A stretch of 64,000 nt of DNA, taken from Flavobacteriales bacterium UBA7666 (GTDB lineage: Bacteria > Bacteroidota > Bacteroidia > Flavobacteriales_D > Crocinitomicaceae). Below the pieces are notes generated by a model that was not told the origin of the DNA, searched no databases, and saw nothing but the letters and a program-made list of their open reading frames with translations. The stretch spans positions 151,374 to 215,373 of the forward strand of contig DLHO01000018.1 of NCBI GenBank assembly GCA_002483265.1, written 5' to 3'. Positions 1 to 9,760 of the stretch are shown here, piece after piece. How positions within the stretch are numbered: position 1 is the stretch's first letter; each line of letters opens with the position of its first letter. Made by a program: the position numbers and the translations under genes.

Positions 1-1
1 C

Positions 2-1153
2 GAAAAATTGGCAAGTGAATTCTCTGACGATGCACAAACTGCAGAAAAAGGAGGTGAATTACCATTATTCGGAACAGGGACAACTACACGAATGGTTCCT
101 GAATTTGAAGAGGCTGCATTTTTATTAAAAGCAAATGGTGATGTTTCTCAACCAATTCAAACTGCTTTCGGATATCACATAATCAAACGTTTGGAGCTAA
201 CTCCATTGCGCTCTTTTGATGAATTGAAAAAAGAAATTCAAGGAAAAGTAAATAAAGATGAGCGCTCAATTGTTACGCAGCAATCATTTATTGAAAAGTT
301 GAAAAAATCTTACGCTTTCAAGGATAATTACAGCAAAACAAGCAAATGGTTTGTTCAGAGCATCGATACCAACTATTTCAAAGGAACATGGACAGCTGAT
401 GCATTGAAATCAAATACTTCCATGTTTACTTTGGACAAAAAAGCATTCACACAAAAAGATTTCGCAACTTACCTTCAGAAAAATTATAGAACCTACAAAA
501 GCATGGATGCGAAGTTATTGGTTCAAAAACAATATGCTGCATGGCAAAATAGCGAAATTCTGGCATATGAAGAAGGTAAATTGGATAGCAAATACCCTGA
601 TTTCAAAGCGTTAATGCAAGAGTATCATGACGGGATTTTATTATATGAAATCATGTCTGACAAAGTTTGGAACAAAGCAATCAAAGACACTTCGGGCTTG
701 AAAACATTCTTTGAAGGTCATAACAGTAATTATTCTTGGGGGAAACGCTACAATGCTTATATCTACGAATGCTTGAATGAAGATATTTCTAAAAAGGTTG
801 CCAGCATGCTAAAAAGTGATACGATCTCTTCACGCACTGTTATCAATACAATCAACAAAGATTCTGAATTAAATCTGCGTGTAAGAACGGGTAAGTTTGA
901 AATTGAATCTACTCCGTACCTGAAAGGACATGACTTGAAAAAAGGAGTGAATCCTGCTTATGTAGTGGATGGCAAATATTACATTGTCAAAGTTGATGAA
1001 ATTTTGGAACCAACGAAGAAAACAATCACTGAAGCAAAAGGAGCCGCGACTTCTGATTACCAGAATTACCTGGAAAAAGAATGGTTAACCGAAATTGGTA
1101 AAAAGCATCCGATTGTAATTCATGAGCAAGTCCTTTATAGTTTAGGAAAATAA
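2..1153 (+). CDS. Parvulin-type peptidyl-prolyl isomerase, 5' end outside window
   Basis: The reading frame is open from base 2, so the N-terminus lies upstream of the window; the first in-frame TTG at 8 is not a credible start. The first ~60 visible residues are the end of a parvulin (rotamase) domain: the GGELPLFGTG stretch, then VPEFEEAAF and FGYHIIKRLE match the usual family pattern. The remaining ~300 residues are a Lys-rich, mostly helical region with no domain I can name. Such proteins are periplasmic foldases that help outer-membrane proteins mature. A second parvulin protein and a MoxR ATPase follow in the same direction, but a hairpin at 1161-1190 separates this gene from them. Family assignment is firm; the exact substrate is unknown. 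Confidence 0.88.
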   Translation, partial: EKLASEFSDDAQTAEKGGELPLFGTGTTTRMVPEFEEAAFLLKANGDVSQPIQTAFGYHIIKRLELTPLRSFDELKKEIQGKVNKDERSIVTQQSFIEKLKKSYAFKDNYSKTSKWFVQSIDTNYFKGTWTADALKSNTSMFTLDKKAFTQKDFATYLQKNYRTYKSMDAKLLVQKQYAAWQNSEILAYEEGKLDSKYPDFKALMQEYHDGILLYEIMSDKVWNKAIKDTSGLKTFFEGHNSNYSWGKRYNAYIYECLNEDISKKVASMLKSDTISSRTVINTINKDSELNLRVRTGKFEIESTPYLKGHDLKKGVNPAYVVDGKYYIVKVDEILEPTKKTITEAKGAATSDYQNYLEKEWLTEIGKKHPIVIHEQVLYSLGK

Positions 1154-1160
1154 CAAAAGA

Positions 1161-1190
1161 AAAGCCGGTCTCAACCGGTTTTTCTTTTTA
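1161..1190 (+). terminator. Intrinsic terminator after the first foldase gene
   Basis: An 8-bp stem (AAGCCGGT paired with ACCGGTTT, one G-T wobble) with a four-base loop is followed by a T-rich run, eight bases after the stop codon. Confidence 0.75.
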
Positions 1191-1294
1191 GAAAAAATAG
1201 TTAATTCTTAAAATAATGTAATTTGCTATACGTTATTGATTGAATCTCAAAAAAGAACACGAAATTAGCACCTCATTTGCTTGATAAAAAGAAC

Positions 1295-2674
1295 ATGAAA
1301 TACAGCATATTCCTTAGTTTATTCTTCATCTTGGTATTCACCAAGTCTTTTGCCCAACCCAAACCAATTGATAAAGTAATTGCTCAAGTGGGTGATAACA
1401 TTGTGCTTTATTCTGAAATTGAGGGGCAAAAACAATCCATGAAACAAAATGGTATGCCAGATGCAGACATTGATCAATGTGCTATTTTGGAGCAAATGCT
1501 TTATAACTTCTTATTGGTTAATCAGGCTGAATTGGATTCTATTCAAATCAGTGATGAGCAAGTAGATGCTGAAATGGAAAACAAGCTCCGCATGATTGAG
1601 AGCCAGATGAAGAATGTGAAAGACGAAAAGGGAAATGCGATCACAATCGAATCATTCTATGGCAAAACAAAATTGCAGATCAAGGAAGAATTCAGAACTA
1701 CGATCAAAAAACGAATGCAGGGTCAGGAAGTTGAACGCGGAATTACTTCAGCTATTGACGTTTCACCTCTAGATGTAGAGAATTTTTTTAATACGATCCC
1801 AAAAGACAGTTTACCCTATATCAACTCACAGCTTGCTTTTCAGCAAATTGCAATTTTCCCTAAGATCACCAAGGCTGACAAAGAGCTTGCATTCAAACAA
1901 ATTTCAGATTTGAGAAAACAAATTGTTGCTGGTAGAACTACTTTTTGTTCTGCGGCGGCTTTTTATTCAGAAGATCCGGGAAGTGCAAAAATATGCGGAC
2001 GGATAGAAGGAACACGCGGACAAATGGCTCGTCCTTTCGAAGCAACAGCTTATAGTTTGAAAATTGGAGAGATCAGTGACGTATTTGAAACGGAATTCGG
2101 ATACCACTTCATGCAGCTGATCGAACGAAAAGGAGACGATTATATCGTGAATCATATCCTGATTGCACCAAAGTTCAGTTTAGACAGCCTAGATGCTTCC
2201 AGCAAACGAATGGAACGTTGTTATGAAGAATTGAAGCAGAACAAAATTATTTGGGAAGATGCTGTCAAAAATTATTCTAACGATGTAAATACAAAAGAAA
2301 ACAAAGGATACATCACCAATCCAATAACGGGAGAAATCAAATGGAGTGTTGAACAGGTCAATCAGGTTGATCCTATGATGTTCCAATTAACAGACGGATT
2401 AGAATTAAATCAAATCACAGCCCCTCTTCTCTATTATGATTTCAATGAGCGTAAGGAAGCTATTCGTATCGTTCGTATAGCGGAAAGAACAAAACCTCAC
2501 GTTGGGAATTTGACAGATGACTACAACCTGTTCCGAATGATGGCATTGGAACAAAAAAGACAAAAAGCAATTGCAAACTGGACAAAATCCAAAATTTCAA
2601 CCGCATACATTCGTATTGATGATTCTTTCAAAGATTGTCAGTTTGAAAACCAGTGGATTCCTAAAGCACCTTAA
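1295..2674 (+). CDS. SurA-like periplasmic peptidyl-prolyl isomerase
   Basis: A 459-residue secreted foldase. Residues 1-20 form a signal peptide ending in SFAQ. A SurA-N-type helical domain (about 25-160) is followed by a parvulin domain (about 175-280, with EDPGSAKICGRIEG and FGYHFMQLIER) and a second, more diverged parvulin-like segment (about 285-395). I chose the ATG at 1295: the frame could be extended to a TTG at 1277, but the signal peptide begins cleanly at MKYSIF. The protein probably chaperones unfolded outer-membrane proteins through the periplasm. The moxR-like gene begins 17 bases after the stop, so the two are probably co-transcribed. Adjacent parvulin proteins are common in Bacteroidota. 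Confidence 0.9.
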   Translation: MKYSIFLSLFFILVFTKSFAQPKPIDKVIAQVGDNIVLYSEIEGQKQSMKQNGMPDADIDQCAILEQMLYNFLLVNQAELDSIQISDEQVDAEMENKLRMIESQMKNVKDEKGNAITIESFYGKTKLQIKEEFRTTIKKRMQGQEVERGITSAIDVSPLDVENFFNTIPKDSLPYINSQLAFQQIAIFPKITKADKELAFKQISDLRKQIVAGRTTFCSAAAFYSEDPGSAKICGRIEGTRGQMARPFEATAYSLKIGEISDVFETEFGYHFMQLIERKGDDYIVNHILIAPKFSLDSLDASSKRMERCYEELKQNKIIWEDAVKNYSNDVNTKENKGYITNPITGEIKWSVEQVNQVDPMMFQLTDGLELNQITAPLLYYDFNERKEAIRIVRIAERTKPHVGNLTDDYNLFRMMALEQKRQKAIANWTKSKISTAYIRIDDSFKDCQFENQWIPKAP

Positions 2675-2691
2675 AGAAAAACTATAAAACT

Positions 2692-3648
2692 ATGTCAGAC
2701 GTAGCTGCTATTGAACAACTAGTAAAAGACTATAAAGCTCTCAAAAACGAAATTCATCAGGTAATTGTTGGTCAGGAAGAAGTTGTTGATCAAGTATTGA
2801 TTTCCATTTTCTCACGCGGGCATTGTTTGCTTGTTGGAGTTCCGGGATTGGCAAAAACCCTTTTGGTAAATACAATTGCCGATACACTGGGTTTATCTTT
2901 CAACCGTGTTCAGTTTACTCCCGATCTAATGCCTTCGGATATTGTTGGTTCTGAAATTCTGGATGAAAGTCGTCAGTTTAAATTCATAAAAGGCCCCTTA
3001 TTCAACAATATCATTTTGGCGGATGAGATCAACCGTACGCCTCCAAAAACACAATCTGCCCTCTTGGAAGCAATGCAGGAAAGAAGAGTAACCGCTGCGG
3101 GAACAACTTATTCACTTCCTCACCCATTCTTCGTTTTGGCAACTCAAAATCCAATTGAGCAAGAAGGAACTTATCCTTTGCCAGAAGCACAGTTAGACCG
3201 TTTCATGTTTAACATCTGGGTAGATTACCCCACATTTGTAGAGGAATTGGCAATTGTAAAAAGCACCACATCGGATACAAAGATTCAATTGAACAGAATC
3301 GTTTCCGGAGAAAAGATTGCAGAATACCAAGAATTGATCCGTCGTATTCCGGTTGCAGACAATGTATTGGAATATGCAGTAAAACTAGTTGCAAAAACGC
3401 GTAAGGATAATCCAATGGCTCCGCAATTAACGAAAGACTTTATTTCGTGGGGAGCTGGACCAAGAGCATCTCAATACTTAATTGTCGGAGCGAAATGTCA
3501 TGCAGCATTGCATGGTCGTTTTTCACCTGACATTGACGATGTGAAAGCGGTAGCTTTACCGATCTTAAGACACCGTATCGTAAGAAATTACCGTGCAGAA
3601 GCGGAAGGTTATTCCAATGATCGAATCATTACAGAATTGATGAAGTAA
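2692..3648 (+). CDS. MoxR-family AAA+ ATPase
   Basis: A 318-residue cytoplasmic ATPase of normal MoxR length. Walker A is GVPGLAKT (about residues 49-56), Walker B is IILADEINR, and the sensor-1 region reads LATQNPIEQEGTYPLPEAQ. A helical lid domain fills the C-terminal third. MoxR ATPases act as chaperones that mature metal-dependent or von Willebrand-domain proteins, and in Bacteroidota they often sit in aerotolerance (Bat) operons. No bat gene follows here, because a strong hairpin ends the unit at 3666-3705. The partner is therefore not visible; coupling to the upstream SurA-like gene suggests an envelope role. Confidence 0.93.
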   Translation: MSDVAAIEQLVKDYKALKNEIHQVIVGQEEVVDQVLISIFSRGHCLLVGVPGLAKTLLVNTIADTLGLSFNRVQFTPDLMPSDIVGSEILDESRQFKFIKGPLFNNIILADEINRTPPKTQSALLEAMQERRVTAAGTTYSLPHPFFVLATQNPIEQEGTYPLPEAQLDRFMFNIWVDYPTFVEELAIVKSTTSDTKIQLNRIVSGEKIAEYQELIRRIPVADNVLEYAVKLVAKTRKDNPMAPQLTKDFISWGAGPRASQYLIVGAKCHAALHGRFSPDIDDVKAVALPILRHRIVRNYRAEAEGYSNDRIITELMK

Positions 3649-3665
3649 TTCATCGAATGATATAA

Positions 3666-3705
3666 AAACAAATAGGGCTGCGATTAATCGCAGCCCTATT
3701 TGTTT
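3666..3705. terminator. Bidirectional terminator between convergent genes
   Basis: A perfect 18-bp stem with a TTAA loop (arms 3666-3683 and 3688-3705), A-rich on one side and T-rich on the other. It lies between the moxR stop and the stop of the opposing lipoprotein gene, so it can end transcription from both sides. Confidence 0.9.
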
Positions 3706-3722
3706 CATGCTGTTATTATTTT

Positions 3723-4568
3723 CTACATGTTAATCGTATACGTATGTCCGTTGATTTCAATGGTGAACGTTCCGTCACATGAACCAGTTCCATAATCAAT
3801 CGTACGAGTTGATTTTCCGGTTGGAGTAATTTCCAATGTTCCTTTCGTAATGTATGGACAACCTACTTTCACATGCAATGGACTTGTAACGTTTGCTACG
3901 TAACCGTCTCCATTTACAACCTGTGCTGTTGCAGTTCCTGTTACATCCCACTCATCGTCATAAATATTCAAAACCGTATTGTATCCTGTTGTAAATGTTC
4001 GAACCTGAGAAGACACATAGGTTGCAATTTCACCGGTAGACAGTGTTACTACTCCATCCACATTCACATTGTAATAAGGTTGCTGTAATCCGTTTAATCC
4101 CATATTCTCAACAGTCATCAACCCTTCTACTTTGTGATTGTTCACGTAGTAATTTACAGGAGTGTAGCGGATAATTGTTCCCTGCTGGTAATAGGGTCCG
4201 TTGTAAGAAATAATCAACTTACCACGGCGTTGTTTTTGGTCCAGACATGTACAATTGTTTGTTCCCCAATCAACCGTAATTGTATCCTGAGAACCAACCG
4301 TATCAATCGTGATAATTACATTACAGTCTGCTTTTTCAACTTCAGTAACTTCATGGCTGTCCTGGTAGCGATAAATCGGTTTTCCGATTCCGTAAACAAA
4401 AACACCTCCTTTGTATGCCTGATCAGACATGTTCGCCATTTCAGCAAAAGCATTCTCTACAATTGCGTTGGTTGTCGGGGCATTACTTTCGTCGTACTTC
4501 CATTTCTTACAAGATATAACTTGCGCAAGAGCTGCTAAAGAAAGGCTAAAAATTAATAATCGTTTCAT
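3723..4568 (-). CDS. Secreted lipoprotein of unknown function
   Basis: A 281-residue protein with a short hydrophobic leader and a lipobox ending VISC (Cys at about residue 20), so it should be lipid-anchored. The mature part is rich in Thr, Val, Gly and Tyr with alternating polar and hydrophobic residues, which suggests an all-beta fold. A paired-Cys segment (NNCTCLDQK) and further Cys at CPYI and GSCDG could form disulfides. I do not recognise a named family. It is a single-gene unit, convergent with moxR and divergent from the SirB1-like gene. Confidence 0.8.
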   Translation of the reverse strand: MKRLLIFSLSLAALAQVISCKKWKYDESNAPTTNAIVENAFAEMANMSDQAYKGGVFVYGIGKPIYRYQDSHEVTEVEKADCNVIITIDTVGSQDTITVDWGTNNCTCLDQKQRRGKLIISYNGPYYQQGTIIRYTPVNYYVNNHKVEGLMTVENMGLNGLQQPYYNVNVDGVVTLSTGEIATYVSSQVRTFTTGYNTVLNIYDDEWDVTGTATAQVVNGDGYVANVTSPLHVKVGCPYITKGTLEITPTGKSTRTIDYGTGSCDGTFTIEINGHTYTINM

Positions 4569-4797
4569 GTTGTCGTAGTTTTAGTGATGCGAATATCGTT
4601 GATAACAAATAACATACCAAACGTTTTTTCTATAAATGAGTAAATATCACTTTTAACCGATTATTTGGCGAAAAGTTACACGATTTGTTAAAATTTATGG
4701 CGCAAAACCACCCTGTTTAAACCAATTTAATTCGTTGTTCACATTTCAGTATTAATAGTTTCGGCGAAGGAATTCAAATCTGAGTTCAGCTTCCACC

Positions 4798-4805
4798 TAT
4801 CTTTG
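4798..4805 (+). promoter_or_regulatory. Bacteroidota -7 promoter element before the SirB1-like gene
   Basis: TATCTTTG matches TAnnTTTG exactly. The ATG follows only four bases later, so transcription would start at or next to the start codon and the mRNA would be leaderless or nearly so. Confidence 0.6.
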
Positions 4806-4809
4806 TTTC

Positions 4810-5685
4810 ATGAAAGATCTCAAATCTTTACAAGCCCTAATTGCACTCATGGATGATCCGGATGAGCAAGTTTATGCGCATGTAAGAGATCGCTTATTGG
4901 AGATCGGGCCGGATGCTGTTCAATTATTGGAATCTTCCTGGGAAGAAAAAGACTACGGATTGCTTTTCCAATCCCGGATCGAAACCCTGATCCACGAAAT
5001 TCAATTCGAAGAATGCAAACGCCAATTAGTTTCCTGGTATAACAGTTCTACCAAAGACTTGTTGAAGGGCGCAATCATTGTTGCGAAATACCAATATCCG
5101 GGTTTAGACGAAAAACACATTTACGAATTTATTGAACGCGTTCGCAGGGATTGCTGGCTGGAGTTAAATCCAAACATGACTGCTTATGAATCGATTCGCA
5201 TCATCAATAAAGTCCTTTTCGGACAATACGGATTTTCTGGGAATTCAAAGAACTACAATTCCCCGCTGAATTCCTTTCTCAATACGGTTATTGAATCAAA
5301 AAAGGGAAATCCTTTGAGTTTGAGTATTCTTTACAGCGTAATAGCTCAGGAATTAAAACTGCCGATTTACGGAGTAAACCTTCCGAATCATTTCATCCTG
5401 GCCTATATGGACAGCAATGGTGTGAATCAGTTTATCTCGAATGGAAACGAATACGGTGTTTTGTTTTACATCAATGCATTTTCAAAAGGAAGTATGCTTC
5501 AAAAAGATGATATCGTGCAGTTTTTGTCGAGTATTCAAGTTGCCCCGCTGGCAAGTCATTTTGAACCCTGTTCCAATTCAGATATCATTCGCCGAATGCT
5601 GACTAATCTGGTTTCTTCTTTCCAACAAGTGGGGAATTTGGAGAAAGTAAATGAGTTGATTGAACTGCGCGGTCTTTTGGACTAA
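4810..5685 (+). CDS. SirB1-like protein with transglutaminase-like core
   Basis: A 291-residue cytoplasmic protein. The first ~60 residues resemble a HEAT-type repeat (DDPDEQVYAHVRDRL). Residues ~90-240 match the transglutaminase-like domain of the SirB1 family, including GNPLSLSILYSVIAQELKLP and the NLPNHFILAY strand that carries the conserved His. The classical catalytic Cys is replaced by Ser/Leu in NPLSLSI, as is usual in this family, so it is probably not a transglutaminase. The biochemical role of SirB1-type proteins is not settled. Confidence 0.85.
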   Translation: MKDLKSLQALIALMDDPDEQVYAHVRDRLLEIGPDAVQLLESSWEEKDYGLLFQSRIETLIHEIQFEECKRQLVSWYNSSTKDLLKGAIIVAKYQYPGLDEKHIYEFIERVRRDCWLELNPNMTAYESIRIINKVLFGQYGFSGNSKNYNSPLNSFLNTVIESKKGNPLSLSILYSVIAQELKLPIYGVNLPNHFILAYMDSNGVNQFISNGNEYGVLFYINAFSKGSMLQKDDIVQFLSSIQVAPLASHFEPCSNSDIIRRMLTNLVSSFQQVGNLEKVNELIELRGLLD

Positions 5686-5732
5686 TTGAGAATTGAAAAT
5701 GAATAATTGAAAAGGCAAAAACCTGCTATTCT

Positions 5733-6569
5733 ATGAAACTACTCGCTTCCCTTTTTATTTTGGTATTCATTGTTGGGTGTTCTTCTGAGCCACAAACTGA
5801 CAAAACAACTTCTTTAAAACGGGAAACAAAGCAGGAACAACTTGTTTCTGAAAAGGCTGATTCCAAAAATGATGAAGTTAAAAGCGAAGGTCAAATAGGG
5901 AAAATTGATTTTCAAACTTCCACCTACGATGATCCGGAATTTGCAGATGAGGTTGCCGAACATCGGGAATCTTTAAAAGCACTTTCCGATAAGAAGGTAT
6001 TTTCAGCTATTCACGCTAAGTTGATTCAAAAGCTGGATCAAAAACACCGCGCTTACTTTAAATCAAAACCGGATTACGAATTGCTTGCTGCAGCAAAAGG
6101 AGATTTGTTTCTTGAAAAGAAAAATGATTCCGGTTTCATCGTTTACGACAAGAAGAATCAACGGGTTTCCATTTTGGTTTACAGAGAAAGTGCAGCTGGC
6201 TATGCTGAATTATTCCGTGAGTTGAAAGTAGAAAACGGATTGGAAACAGCTAATTGCAATTACAGTTCTTTCGGAACGATTGATTATCAATTAGCCGGAG
6301 AAATCATTTACCAGGAAGAATCGCTGATCAAAAACCCGGAAAACTACCTGGAATCTTCCCCCATCCAAATCACGGACATCTCTAAAAATGAAAATTTCTT
6401 CCTAAAGGATGGTTGTTTCGCCAAAAAATTTGCCGCAACAGACAAAAAAGAAACCGCAAACTCACTTTGCATTGCCACCAGCTGCGTTTACAACAATTGG
6501 GAGGCTTTGAGATACGATCCGGTGAACAACTCATTCATCATTTTCTACGGACAGGCATTTGCAGATTGA
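5733..6569 (+). CDS. Lipoprotein of unknown function
   Basis: A 278-residue protein with a clear lipoprotein leader (lipobox IVGC, Cys at about residue 16) followed by a ~50-residue Lys/Glu/Ser-rich linker, typical of outer-membrane-anchored lipoproteins. The remaining ~200 residues are a mixed alpha/beta domain I do not recognise. The next gene starts two bases after the stop, so the two are translationally close and probably share a function. Confidence 0.78.
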   Translation: MKLLASLFILVFIVGCSSEPQTDKTTSLKRETKQEQLVSEKADSKNDEVKSEGQIGKIDFQTSTYDDPEFADEVAEHRESLKALSDKKVFSAIHAKLIQKLDQKHRAYFKSKPDYELLAAAKGDLFLEKKNDSGFIVYDKKNQRVSILVYRESAAGYAELFRELKVENGLETANCNYSSFGTIDYQLAGEIIYQEESLIKNPENYLESSPIQITDISKNENFFLKDGCFAKKFAATDKKETANSLCIATSCVYNNWEALRYDPVNNSFIIFYGQAFAD

Positions 6570-6571
6570 AA

Positions 6572-7024
6572 ATGACACTGGAAGAAGGTCAAAATCGCTT
6601 AGTTCATTTCGTTGAAGAGAAGATCCGAAGAAGTGGTTGGTTCATTTTTTTCAAAAGTGATATCAAACTCTCACTTACGCGGATCCTGGAACCGTATGAA
6701 AAATCAGCAAATCTCCCGTTACCGGAAAAACTGAATCTCTTCGAAGTTGAAATTGATAAACACGGTATTCTTTATAATCGCGAAGAATTTTTGGATTGGA
6801 AAGACGTTTGTGCTTCCGGCATCATGTCAGAATACATTTCCAATGGTTGGATGGAAAGAGGTGGTGGTTACTACAAAAAGTATCTGCTTGTCATTTTACA
6901 TTCAGGAGACATTATCCCTTTTTCTTTGGGCGATATTTCCCGGTTGAAAGGATTATTGGGACATTTTATTGAGCTATATAAAACCAAAAACCAGTTTGAC
7001 GACTTCTTAAAGAATTCAAACTAA
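6572..7024 (+). CDS. Hypothetical protein, partner of the preceding lipoprotein
   Basis: A 150-residue protein. The frame stays open back to 6413 inside the lipoprotein gene, but that part is out-of-frame translation of the neighbour, so I place the start at the ATG at 6572, two bases after the upstream stop. There is no signal peptide or membrane segment. The sequence (for example FEVEIDKHGILYNREEFLDW) suggests a small alpha/beta cytoplasmic domain. No family recognised. Confidence 0.72.
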   Translation: MTLEEGQNRLVHFVEEKIRRSGWFIFFKSDIKLSLTRILEPYEKSANLPLPEKLNLFEVEIDKHGILYNREEFLDWKDVCASGIMSEYISNGWMERGGGYYKKYLLVILHSGDIIPFSLGDISRLKGLLGHFIELYKTKNQFDDFLKNSN

Positions 7025-7149
7025 CAGTTTCCGGCAATTCATTTTCAGCAAAGGGTCTGAGTATTTCCTATAATTCGTATATTGCATCCGCTTGCGACCG
7101 CGCGAGTTAATCCCACAATTCATTCATCTTTTGATAAATACATAAGCCC

Positions 7150-9222
7150 ATGGCAAAATATCCTTTCTTACTCATGACAATTCTCGGAATTACTCAATCC
7201 ATTCAAGCACAAGAAGATAAATATATTTGGTTGGAGGATGTTGACGGAGAAAAAGCTTTGGAATTTGTGGCTGCCCAAAATAAGGCTACTCTTGACAAAT
7301 TAAGTAAAGAAAAAGAGTACCAATTCATCTACGACAAAAGTCTGGAGATTTCCAATTCTTCTGATAAGATCGCCTATCCAAGCATTCAGGGAAAATACGT
7401 TTATAATTTCTGGAAAGATAAAGACCACGAACGAGGTATTTGGAGAAGATGTCTTTTGGCAGATTATACCAATGGAAAAATGAATTGGGAAACACTTCTG
7501 GATATTGATGCTTTATCCAAAAAGGATAACATCAAATGGGTTTATAAAGGAGCCAGCGGTTTGTATCCTTCCTATAACCGATTCCTGGTTGAACTTTCCA
7601 ATGGCGGTGGAGATGCCGTATTCATTAAAGAATTTGATGCCGACAAAAAGCAATTCGTAGAAAACGGATTTCAGATTGACGAAGCAAAAGGTGGCGCTGC
7701 TTATATTGACGAAAATACGTTGATCGTTTCTACCGATTTTGGTGAAGGAACCATGACTACTTCCGGTTATCCGAATCAGGTGAAAATCTGGAAACGCGGT
7801 ACTTTGCTGAAAGATGCTCAATTAATCTATACAGGACAAACTTCAGACGTTGGTACCTGGGGCGGAATTTTAAGAGCCGATACGAAGAGCTATGTTTTTC
7901 TTTCCCGTGCACTTAGCAGCTTTACTGCTCAAAAACTGATGTGGATCGATAATAAAATTGTCACTCTGGACATTCCAGACGATTGTAATATCAATGGAGT
8001 TCTGAAAGATCAATTAGTAATTCAACTGAAATCTGATTGGACAGTAAACGGCACAACTTATAAAAACGGAGCACTTTTAAGTTTGGATTTTACGCAATTT
8101 TTAAAAGGGAAGAAAGAAATTCAAACCATTCTTGAACCGGACGAATTTTCGAGCATTTCTGAAATTTCCACAACAAAAAATCAGTTATTGGTAAACATGC
8201 TGACCAACGTGACAAGCCAATTGTATATTTATTCATTCGCTAATGGAAAGTGGAGCAATCAAAAAGTAAAAGCACCTGATTATGGCACCATTTCCTTAAT
8301 CGCTACCGATGAGTTCTCTGACCAATACTTTTTCCAGTATGAAAACTTCATCACACCAACTACTATTTATACTGCAGATGCAAGCAATAATACCTTCAAA
8401 GCCAGCAAATCACTTCCCTCCTATTTCGATGCAAGCAAATACGAAGTAACCCAGTTCAAAGCAAAATCGAAAGACGGGACATTAATTCCCTATTTCATGG
8501 TTTCCGCAAAAAACATGAAGCTGGATGGAACGAATCCAACCTTAATTGTGGCTTATGGCGGATTCGAAATCTCCTATCAGCCATTTTACGCATCCAAATA
8601 TGGGAATGCTTGGCTTGACAAAGGCGGAGTATTCGTCATTGCTAATATTCGCGGTGGTGGTGAATTTGGTCCGAAATGGCACCAAGGTGGATTAAAAGAA
8701 AAACGACAAAATGTATTTGATGATTTGTTTGCTGTTTCAGAAGATTTGATCGCTAAGAAAGTAACCTCATCCAGGCACTTAGGAGTTATGGGAGGAAGTA
8801 ATGGTGGTTTATTAGTAGGAGTTGCCTTTACGCAACGTCCGGATCTTTTCAACGCGGTTGTTTGCCAGGTTCCACTTTTGGATATGCAGCGCTATAATAA
8901 ACTCTTAGCTGGCGCAAGCTGGATGGGCGAATACGGAAATCCGGATATTCCGGAAGAATGGGCATACATTCAAAAATATTCTCCTTACCAAAACTTAAAA
9001 CCGGGAATGAATTATCCGGAAGTATTCTTTAGCACTTCTACCCGCGACGACCGTGTTCATCCGGGACATGCACGAAAAATGGTTGCCAAAATGAATGAGC
9101 TGGGATACAAAACGTATTATTATGAAAATACGGAAGGTGGTCACGCAGGGTCATCTACCAATGAGCAAAGTGCAAGAGCCAATGCCATGATGTTTTCCTA
9201 TTTATTGATGAAGTTGAAGTGA
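7150..9222 (+). CDS. Secreted prolyl oligopeptidase family serine peptidase (S9)
   Basis: A 690-residue exported peptidase, the normal length for prolyl endopeptidases. A signal peptide ends at about residue 20 (SIQAQ). An N-terminal beta-propeller region (about 60-430) is followed by the alpha/beta-hydrolase domain. The catalytic triad is visible: Ser in GGSNGG (about 550), Asp in STRDDRVHP (about 633) and His in EGGHAG (about 665). It cleaves short peptides after proline, probably in the periplasm. The last nine codons plus stop form one copy of a 27-bp repeat that recurs 563 bp downstream, marking a probable insertion just after this gene. Confidence 0.94.
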   Translation: MAKYPFLLMTILGITQSIQAQEDKYIWLEDVDGEKALEFVAAQNKATLDKLSKEKEYQFIYDKSLEISNSSDKIAYPSIQGKYVYNFWKDKDHERGIWRRCLLADYTNGKMNWETLLDIDALSKKDNIKWVYKGASGLYPSYNRFLVELSNGGGDAVFIKEFDADKKQFVENGFQIDEAKGGAAYIDENTLIVSTDFGEGTMTTSGYPNQVKIWKRGTLLKDAQLIYTGQTSDVGTWGGILRADTKSYVFLSRALSSFTAQKLMWIDNKIVTLDIPDDCNINGVLKDQLVIQLKSDWTVNGTTYKNGALLSLDFTQFLKGKKEIQTILEPDEFSSISEISTTKNQLLVNMLTNVTSQLYIYSFANGKWSNQKVKAPDYGTISLIATDEFSDQYFFQYENFITPTTIYTADASNNTFKASKSLPSYFDASKYEVTQFKAKSKDGTLIPYFMVSAKNMKLDGTNPTLIVAYGGFEISYQPFYASKYGNAWLDKGGVFVIANIRGGGEFGPKWHQGGLKEKRQNVFDDLFAVSEDLIAKKVTSSRHLGVMGGSNGGLLVGVAFTQRPDLFNAVVCQVPLLDMQRYNKLLAGASWMGEYGNPDIPEEWAYIQKYSPYQNLKPGMNYPEVFFSTSTRDDRVHPGHARKMVAKMNELGYKTYYYENTEGGHAGSSTNEQSARANAMMFSYLLMKLK

Positions 9223-9224
9223 TT
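9198..9224 (+). repeat. Left copy of 27-bp direct repeat
   Basis: These 27 bases cover the 3' end and stop codon of the peptidase gene and are repeated without mismatch at 9761-9787. The pair brackets a small AT-rich membrane-protein gene. Confidence 0.9.
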
Positions 9225-9270
9225 GAAATCAAACGTGTTTGGGAGATTAATTAATATAGAAACTGACAAA

Positions 9271-9747
9271 ATGGACGAAAATCAGTACCACCAGTTACAG
9301 TATGATAGAATTGACAAACTCGAAACTAAACGGGAAAACTTTAGCAACTATGTTTTAACAATTAGTTCAGCTATTTTCGTTTTAGGAGCCTCGAATCTTG
9401 AAAAGATAAACTTAACCGTCTCATTCGTGACTTTTGCTTTTGGCCTCTGTATAAATATTATCGGAATTTTATTTATAAAAAGTACCATGCCATTTATCAA
9501 AATGCATCAACAACGAGCAAGGAAAATAAGGCAGGAGTATGATGAACGTTTCTGTGAAATTAATGAATCAGTATTTAAACCTAATCCTCAGATTAAAATC
9601 TTCAAAAAATCACACCCATTTAATCGACATAACATTTACATACTTCTTCACTGGGTAATTATATTCTTTTTTGCATTTATTCCAATATATTTCTGTTTTG
9701 CACATCATGAAATGGATAAGCCGTTGGTTGATGTGTTGGTAAAATAG
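9271..9747 (+). CDS. Small membrane protein, likely acquired gene
   Basis: A 158-residue protein with three predicted membrane segments (about 28-46, 50-71 and 127-149) and a basic, helical cytoplasmic loop between the second and third. The frame extends to a TTG at 9223, but I prefer the ATG at 9271. Base composition is more AT-rich than in the flanking genes. The gene lies wholly between two copies of a 27-bp repeat of the peptidase 3' end, so it was probably inserted there. I do not recognise a family; small membrane proteins of this shape are frequent in acquired DNA, but a function cannot be read from the sequence. Confidence 0.7.
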   Translation: MDENQYHQLQYDRIDKLETKRENFSNYVLTISSAIFVLGASNLEKINLTVSFVTFAFGLCINIIGILFIKSTMPFIKMHQQRARKIRQEYDERFCEINESVFKPNPQIKIFKKSHPFNRHNIYILLHWVIIFFFAFIPIYFCFAHHEMDKPLVDVLVK

Positions 9748-9760
9748 CAGATTTAAGTTT